This document shows positions 6,983 through 9,953 of a DNA stretch of 9,953 nt, piece after piece. This DNA is from Candidatus Omnitrophota bacterium (GTDB taxonomy: Bacteria; Ratteibacteria; UBA8468; B48-G9; JAFGKM01), in NCBI GenBank assembly GCA_022704985.1, contig JAKJFI010000024.1, positions 1 to 9,953 on the forward strand, in the 5' to 3' direction. How positions within the stretch are numbered: position 1 is the first letter of the stretch; every line of letters begins with the position of its first letter. Both the position numbers and the translations under genes were made by a program. The notes under the pieces were generated by a model. It was not told the DNA's origin. It was given only the letters and a program-made list of their open reading frames with translations, and did not search any database.

Positions 6983-7010
6983 ATTTTACCCTATTCCCCT
7001 TTTTCCGCAA
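6983..7010 (-). promoter_or_regulatory. Possible promoter of the 254-residue gene
   Basis: On the minus strand TTGCGG (7010-7005) is followed after 16 bases by TAAAAT (6988-6983). The -10 matches five of six sigma-70 positions; the -35 keeps only TTG. It would give a leader of about 65 bases containing the dispersed repeat. Confidence 0.35.
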
Positions 7011-7201
7011 CGTGCTATCTCTGAAGTCTCCCCCAAAAATCTGGACAGTACCTTTAGCAGTTTTCATTATACCCTGTTTTTTTATCCCTCAACTTTAATA
7101 TGGAGAGGATTTACAGCAGAATATGTAAAATCTTCGCAAATCTCTCTGCTCATTTACTCTATCAAAAGAGTCGTGTATATTTTTTGACCTTTTAGTATAA
7201 A

Positions 7202-7240
7202 CCTGCCTCAAGAATCTTCAGTATATTTGAGGCTGACAGG
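7202..7240 (-). terminator. Hairpin downstream of tRNA-Leu, possible terminator
   Basis: GCCTCAA (7205-7211) and TTGAGGC (7227-7233) form an exact seven-pair inverted repeat with a 15-base loop. It is extended by CCT (7202-7204) and AGG (7238-7240) past a small internal loop. On the minus strand it is followed only by TTTATACT, so the U-tract is weak. Its place, about 55 bases past the tRNA 3' end, suits transcript termination or processing. Confidence 0.4.
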
Positions 7241-7294
7241 TATCTCTTTGCGGAAGTAAAGCAGGTGAGGGAAGAGAGGGAAATGCTAAACAAG

Positions 7295-7379
7295 TGCCGA
7301 GGGAGGGATTCGAACCCTCACGGAGAGTAATCCCCAACGGATTTTAAGTCCGTTGCGTCTGCCATTCCGCCACCCCGGC
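7295..7379 (-). tRNA. tRNA-Leu (anticodon UAA)
   Basis: An 85-nucleotide class II tRNA. The acceptor GCCGGGG pairs with CCTCGGC (one G-U pair), the D-arm stem is GCG/CGC, and the anticodon stem ACGGA/TCCGT encloses loop CTTAAAA with anticodon TAA at 7346-7344. The long variable arm folds as GGGGA/TCTCC with loop TTAC. The T arm is GAGGG, TTCGAAT, CCCTC, and the discriminator base is A. The long variable arm and UAA anticodon give leucine (UUA codons). The next bases on the minus strand are CTTG, so CCA is not encoded and must be added. A TATAAA stands about 15-20 bases upstream as a possible -10. The leader plus the first 14 nucleotides recur 161 bases upstream. Confidence 0.97.
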
Positions 7380-7398
7380 TATACATAAACTTTTATAT
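7366..7398. repeat. Direct repeat copy A: tRNA-Leu 5' end and leader
   Basis: Bases 7366-7392 (27 bases) are identical to 7527-7553, and after one change the next five bases also match. Copy A covers the first 14 nucleotides of the functional tRNA-Leu and the leader running to the TATAAA-like element. Confidence 0.9.
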
Positions 7399-7464
7399 TT
7401 TTCTTAACGGCGTATATTCCACGCACCTTGCCATGGTTGAACAGTTGTGCTATCTGTAAAGCGA

Positions 7465-7501
7465 TTACGCACGGTCTCGGCCCCAGCGGCTCCGGGCGTA
7501 A
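7465..7501. other. Extended GC-rich hairpin, candidate structured RNA
   Basis: Nested pairing is visible: TTACGC (7465-7470) with GCGTAA (7496-7501), then CGG (7472-7474) with CCG (7492-7494), then GCC (7480-7482) with GGC (7488-7490) closing a five-base loop. Small bulges separate the three helices. It stands in a GC-rich island between AT-rich flanks and lies just beyond the duplicated tRNA 5' end. I cannot match it to a known RNA family; strand and transcription are unknown. Confidence 0.4.
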
Positions 7502-7526
7502 GAGTTGGGGATAAGCGGGCCTCGGC

Positions 7527-7559
7527 TCCGCCACCCCGGCTATACATAAACTTCTATAT
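7527..7559. repeat. Direct repeat copy B: truncated tRNA-Leu 5' end with leader
   Basis: Bases 7527-7553 repeat 7366-7392 exactly. In minus-strand sense, copy B has the leader GTTTATGTATA and the first 14 tRNA nucleotides, GCCGGGGTGGCGGA. It then departs into unrelated GC-rich sequence with no anticodon arm, T arm or matching 3' acceptor strand. A TATAGA replaces TATAAA upstream. It is therefore a tRNA gene fragment, not a second tRNA. Confidence 0.85.
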
Positions 7560-7627
7560 CTTGTATCTACGGATTTATATTATTATACTCTTGCCGTAAA
7601 ATTTTTGAAAACATTATTATGTGATGG

Positions 7628-7728
7628 GCATACAGTTATTACGGGGGTATGTGTTATGGCAGGGGCGCACCGATATATTCGGGGAAAACCTGCCTAATGT
7701 TGATGCCGGGTTAGGACGGCCTGTCCGT
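7628..7728. other. Cluster of three stem-loops of unknown origin
   Basis: Three inverted repeats follow one another. CATAC (7629-7633) pairs with GTATG (7647-7651). GGCAGG (7658-7663) pairs with CCTGCC (7689-7694) and encloses an inner CCGA/TCGG hairpin (7670-7673, 7679-7682). GGAC (7714-7717) pairs with GTCC (7723-7726), with ACGG/CCGT as an alternative. No U-tract follows on either strand. It could be a palindromic repeat element, the remnant of a mobile element, or a structured RNA. Confidence 0.4.
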
Positions 7729-7835
7729 GAGATTAAGATACGAAAAGGCTTATTTCCGGCATATTTCGTCGTCCATCAATCAACAAGTTTGTCCGTTGTT
7801 TTATGCGATAGCTTTCAGCGCTCGTTCTTTTCCGT

Positions 7836-9011
7836 TTATTGTATTACGTCGCGGGAAAAATAGGCGTTTATTTCCGCAGGCACCTGCGGTATGTCGTATG
7901 GAACGTTGCCCTGTCTCAACGACTGCGCCGCAAAACAGCCTGCCGCAACGCTGTAACGGGCGGCAATGGCGGATGTGGTTATTTTTTTTCCGTCCCTCAC
8001 ATAGTTGATGAATTCATTCACGATGTTCGGGTCTGCGCCTCCGTGTCCCCCTTCGACCAGCGGGATGTAGTGATTTTCATCCCCGCAGGCGTTGTAGGAG
8101 TATCTTCTGTTCCACAGTCTGATGAAGCATTGCCCGGGATTATCGCCGAAGTTCTCTATGCGTCCTTCCGTGCCGATTATGGTGTAATTTCTCCATCCGT
8201 CCGGCGTGTAGTGGCACTGCTGGTATGATGCAAAAATCCCGTTGTCCAGGTTCATCAGCATCATGCTTATATCTTCAACGTCTATCACAGGATTGAGCCC
8301 TTTCTGCGAAAGCGGAGGCCAGTTTTCGAGCGACCAGTTTGCGTTGCCTCGTTCGGAAGGGGCGTGTCTGTCTTTTATCATGTCGTATACGGTGAGTCCG
8401 CCCACCGCTGTTACGCGTTTTGTATATCCTTTGCACAGCCAGTGGAGAACGTCTATGTCGTGGGCGCCCTTTTGTAAAAGCAGGCTGGTGGATTTACTGC
8501 GTTCGGCATGCCAGTCCTTGAAATATGCATCGCCTCCGTAAGAAACGAAATGTCTGCACCATCCTGCCTTGACTTCACCTATGCGCCCTTCATCAATAAG
8601 TTCCTTCATCTTTTTCACGAAGGTCATATGCCGCATGTTATGGCCGACGTAAACTTTTCTTTTAAGCCGGACGGCGGTTTTGAGTACCCGGTCGCATCCC
8701 TCTACGGTGATAGTCATCGGTTTTTCAAGGTATACGTCCTTGCCCGCTTCAAGAGCCGCCACCGCATGTTCTTCATGGAGAAAATCCGGGGATGTTATGA
8801 AAACCGCATCCAGATTTTGTTCAAGAAGTTTTCTGTAATCGTCTGTCGTGAATGTTTCCGGACCGTATTTCTCCTTGAATTCCGACAAGGTTTTTTCGCT
8901 TGTATCCGCGCCTGCAACAAGGCGCACGCCGTTTTCCGGTTGATGCGCATGGTCTGCCAGTCTCCCCCTGCCTCCTGCTCCGATTACCCCGATTTTCAAT
9001 TCCTTTGCCAT
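7836..9011 (-). CDS. Gfo/Idh/MocA-family NAD(P)-dependent oxidoreductase
   Basis: A 391-residue cytoplasmic dehydrogenase of the glucose-fructose oxidoreductase / inositol dehydrogenase / MocA family, which typically oxidises or reduces a sugar, inositol or sugar acid. The N-terminal Rossmann fold shows KIGVIGAGGRGR (6-17) for dinucleotide binding, and ITSPDFLHEEHAVAALEAGKDV leads to EKP (96-98), the family's central motif, with Lys97 the expected catalytic lysine. KGAHDIDVLHW (181-191) supplies the substrate-site Asp and His. The rest is the antiparallel-sheet substrate domain, ending with GGHGGADPNIVNEFI. No export signal is visible, unlike the secreted members. The start at 9011 has AGGAGG seven bases upstream. 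It is divergent from the glycoside hydrolase gene, so it probably acts on a sugar released or modified by that pathway. The substrate cannot be read from sequence. Confidence 0.92.
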   Translation of the reverse strand: MAKELKIGVIGAGGRGRLADHAHQPENGVRLVAGADTSEKTLSEFKEKYGPETFTTDDYRKLLEQNLDAVFITSPDFLHEEHAVAALEAGKDVYLEKPMTITVEGCDRVLKTAVRLKRKVYVGHNMRHMTFVKKMKELIDEGRIGEVKAGWCRHFVSYGGDAYFKDWHAERSKSTSLLLQKGAHDIDVLHWLCKGYTKRVTAVGGLTVYDMIKDRHAPSERGNANWSLENWPPLSQKGLNPVIDVEDISMMLMNLDNGIFASYQQCHYTPDGWRNYTIIGTEGRIENFGDNPGQCFIRLWNRRYSYNACGDENHYIPLVEGGHGGADPNIVNEFINYVRDGKKITTSAIAARYSVAAGCFAAQSLRQGNVPYDIPQVPAEINAYFSRDVIQ

Positions 9012-9040
9012 TGTTGGGCCTCCTGTTATGAATCCAGTGT

Positions 9041-9068
9041 ATTATAGAAGATTATAAATTTTTGTAAA
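9041..9068 (-). promoter_or_regulatory. Promoter of the Gfo/Idh/MocA gene
   Basis: On the minus strand TTTACA (9068-9063) is followed after 16 bases by TATAAT (9046-9041), five of six and six of six matches to sigma-70 consensus. Transcription would start about 9034, giving a leader of roughly 23 bases that includes the ribosome-binding site. A second TATAAT-like element lies ten bases upstream. Confidence 0.65.
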
Positions 9069-9089
9069 ATCGGTGGAATTGAAGACGGT

Positions 9090-9104
9090 CAGCGCCATAC
9101 GCTG
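9090..9104. promoter_or_regulatory. Dyad between divergent promoters, possible operator
   Basis: CAGCG (9090-9094) and CGCTG (9100-9104) form an exact inverted repeat around CCATA. It stands between the two outward promoters in otherwise AT-rich sequence, upstream of both -35 boxes, a position suited to an activator or shared regulator. No regulator gene is visible in the window. Confidence 0.4.
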
Positions 9105-9137
9105 GTTTCTCATTCCTGTGCTGTATCACATATATTT

Positions 9138-9166
9138 TTGACAAGTAAAAAACAGAAGGTTATTAT
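9138..9166 (+). promoter_or_regulatory. Near-consensus sigma-70 promoter of the glycoside hydrolase gene
   Basis: TTGACA (9138-9143) and TATTAT (9161-9166) are separated by exactly 17 bases: a perfect -35 and a five-of-six -10. Transcription would start around 9173, inside or at the edge of the dyad at 9173-9191. So strong a promoter would be expected to need repression if the gene is inducible. Confidence 0.75.
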
Positions 9167-9172
9167 AGGGTT

Positions 9173-9191
9173 TCACGTAATGAAATCGTGA
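9173..9191. promoter_or_regulatory. Dyad at the transcription start of the glycoside hydrolase gene
   Basis: TCACG (9173-9177) and CGTGA (9187-9191) are exact inverted complements with a nine-base AT-rich centre. They lie just after the -10 box and end three bases before the ribosome-binding site. This is a typical repressor-operator position; a small 5' leader hairpin is the alternative. Confidence 0.4.
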
Positions 9192-9206
9192 TTAAAGGAG
9201 AAATTT

Positions 9207-9953
9207 ATGGACATAAAGAAATTCAAAAATCCGCCTTCCATATTCCGTCCCGCGCCGTTCTGGGCTATGAATGACAGACTTGTTCCGCAGGAAGTAGGGA
9301 AGCAGATGAGCGATATGCTGGATGCCGGTCTCGGAGGAGGGTTTTTCCATTCAAGGCACGGATTGATAACCGATTACATGGGGGACGAATGGTTTGCTTC
9401 AATGCAAGCGGCGCTGGATGTCGCCAAGGAAAAAGACGGTTATCTATGGCTTTACGATGAAGACCTATGGCCCAGCGGAAACGCAGGAGGACAGGTTGCG
9501 GGGATGAAGGATGAGTATAGGGTGACGTACCTGAACGCTTTTCTTCTTGCGCCCGGCGAACAGCTTCCTTCCTGCGGGGATGACGGGTCCATGAGATATG
9601 GTTATAAGGTAATAAAACGCGATGGATTGAAGTTGAATGAAATTAGACCGGTTTCTGTTGACAGCCTGGATTCTATCGGTGACTGCGAACGTCTTGTCAT
9701 GGTGAAAACCTATGGAAAGAAGATATCCTGGTGGAGCGGCGAGTCGTACGCAAATGTGCTTAATCCCGGGGCGATGAAGAAATTCATGGAGTTAACTCAT
9801 GAGGTGTACCGGAGACGCCTTGGAAAAGAGTTCGGCAAAAGGATTCCGGGTATTTTTACCGATGAGCCGAACATTCAATGTCCTGAAAACGGGATTCCCT
9901 GGTACGACGGCATACCTGAAAAATACGCAGAGTGGACCGGCAGGGATTTCCAG
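9207..9953 (+). CDS. GH106-like glycoside hydrolase, N-terminal part (3'-truncated by window edge)
   Basis: The frame stays open from the ATG at 9207 to the window end, 249 codons. It begins PPSIFRPAPFWAMND (9-23), continues with AGLGGGFFHSRHG (40-52) and LWLYDEDLWPSGNAGGQ (80-96), and near the end has IPGIFTDEP (about 214-222). The YDE-WPSG-AGG pattern and a later F-DEP strand are typical of large (often about 1000-residue) bacterial proteins annotated as alpha-L-rhamnosidase or GH106/GH2-like hydrolases, with an N-terminal barrel bearing acidic residues. No signal peptide precedes the domain, so the visible form looks cytoplasmic. The start is supported by AAAGGAG (9194-9200) six bases upstream and a near-consensus promoter. 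Substrate and exact family are uncertain because most of the protein is missing. Confidence 0.8.
   Translation, partial: MDIKKFKNPPSIFRPAPFWAMNDRLVPQEVGKQMSDMLDAGLGGGFFHSRHGLITDYMGDEWFASMQAALDVAKEKDGYLWLYDEDLWPSGNAGGQVAGMKDEYRVTYLNAFLLAPGEQLPSCGDDGSMRYGYKVIKRDGLKLNEIRPVSVDSLDSIGDCERLVMVKTYGKKISWWSGESYANVLNPGAMKKFMELTHEVYRRRLGKEFGKRIPGIFTDEPNIQCPENGIPWYDGIPEKYAEWTGRDFQ

Larger units (their letters stand above)
6914..7294. other. Intergenic region between the uncharacterised gene pair and tRNA-Leu
   Basis: About 380 bases with no convincing gene on either strand. Its GC content is clearly lower than in the genes. It holds a diverged copy of the dispersed repeat (6934-6971), a possible minus-strand promoter (6983-7010), a stretch at about 7021-7055 that faintly resembles an insertion-sequence end, a small hairpin ACTCT/AGAGT around 7156-7171, and a longer hairpin at 7202-7240 that may end the tRNA transcript. 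Confidence 0.7.
7380..7835. other. Intergenic region between tRNA-Leu and the oxidoreductase gene
   Basis: About 455 bases without a gene I can support. From left to right it has the AT-rich tRNA leader, a GC-rich island (about 7440-7545) with an extended hairpin, the second copy of the tRNA 5' end, an AT-rich stretch (7560-7620), three stem-loops (7628-7728), and featureless sequence up to the oxidoreductase stop. An 80-codon open frame at 7621-7863 has no ribosome-binding site and runs into the 3' end of the oxidoreductase gene on the other strand, so it is not called. Confidence 0.7.

Noticed and set aside
7512..7540. Second complete tRNA gene at copy B
   Set aside because: After the first 14 nucleotides there is no anticodon arm, no T-arm TTCGAAT and no matching acceptor 3' strand.
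7380..7560. tRNA-associated integration site (att) with a genomic island
   Set aside because: The duplicated segment is the tRNA 5' end and leader instead of the 3' end, the copies are only 161 bases apart, and no integrase gene is present.
7621..7863. Small 80-codon open frame in the gap before the oxidoreductase gene
   Set aside because: There is no ribosome-binding site, the protein has no recognisable domain, it covers several stem-loops, and it runs into the oxidoreductase 3' end on the other strand.
8508..9047. Open frame of 179 codons on the plus strand
   Set aside because: It is antisense to the Gfo/Idh/MocA gene, which has a strong ribosome-binding site, promoter and family motifs.

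Overview
The window reads as a chromosomal segment of a free-living, probably anaerobic bacterium of no clearly assignable phylum. Clues are a two-subunit glycine decarboxylase (GcvPA plus GcvPB), a tRNA-Leu without an encoded CCA end, moderate GC content, short palindromic repeats between genes, and a divergent pair of a Gfo/Idh/MocA oxidoreductase and a large glycosidase. That last combination is common in carbohydrate-degrading PVC-type or candidate-phylum bacteria; the taxonomic guess is inference only.

Bases 1-5763 hold one plus-strand gene cluster: the 3' part of gcvT, then gcvH, gcvPA, gcvPB, a lipM-like octanoyltransferase and lipA. GcvP subunits decarboxylate glycine onto the lipoyl arm of GcvH, and GcvT passes the methylene to tetrahydrofolate. 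The last two genes make that lipoyl arm on the protein: octanoyl transfer by the LipM-like enzyme (Cys142), then sulfur insertion by LipA. Only the L protein (dihydrolipoamide dehydrogenase) is absent from the visible part. gcvPA/gcvPB and lipM/lipA overlap, which suggests translational coupling. Two short palindromes sit in the cluster, and one of them encodes the last residues of GcvPB.

Bases 5793-6913 hold a minus-strand pair, convergent to lipA: a 254-residue soluble protein I cannot name and a 108-residue membrane protein of the DUF4870/Tic20-like type.

Bases 6914-7835 are mostly non-coding. They hold a degenerate copy of a dispersed repeat whose other copy lies between gcvT and gcvH, a tRNA-Leu(UAA) gene on the minus strand, a second copy of that tRNA's promoter-proximal leader and first 14 nucleotides fused to a GC-rich foldable island, and a run of three stem-loops of unknown origin.

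Bases 7836-9953 hold a minus-strand Gfo/Idh/MocA-type oxidoreductase and, divergent from it, the first 249 codons of a GH106-like glycoside hydrolase. The 195-base gap between them carries a near-consensus promoter for each direction and two dyads, suggesting a locally regulated glycan-use locus. I found no clear new defence or mobile system; the most unusual items are the tRNA-leader duplication with its structured island and the uncharacterised protein pair.
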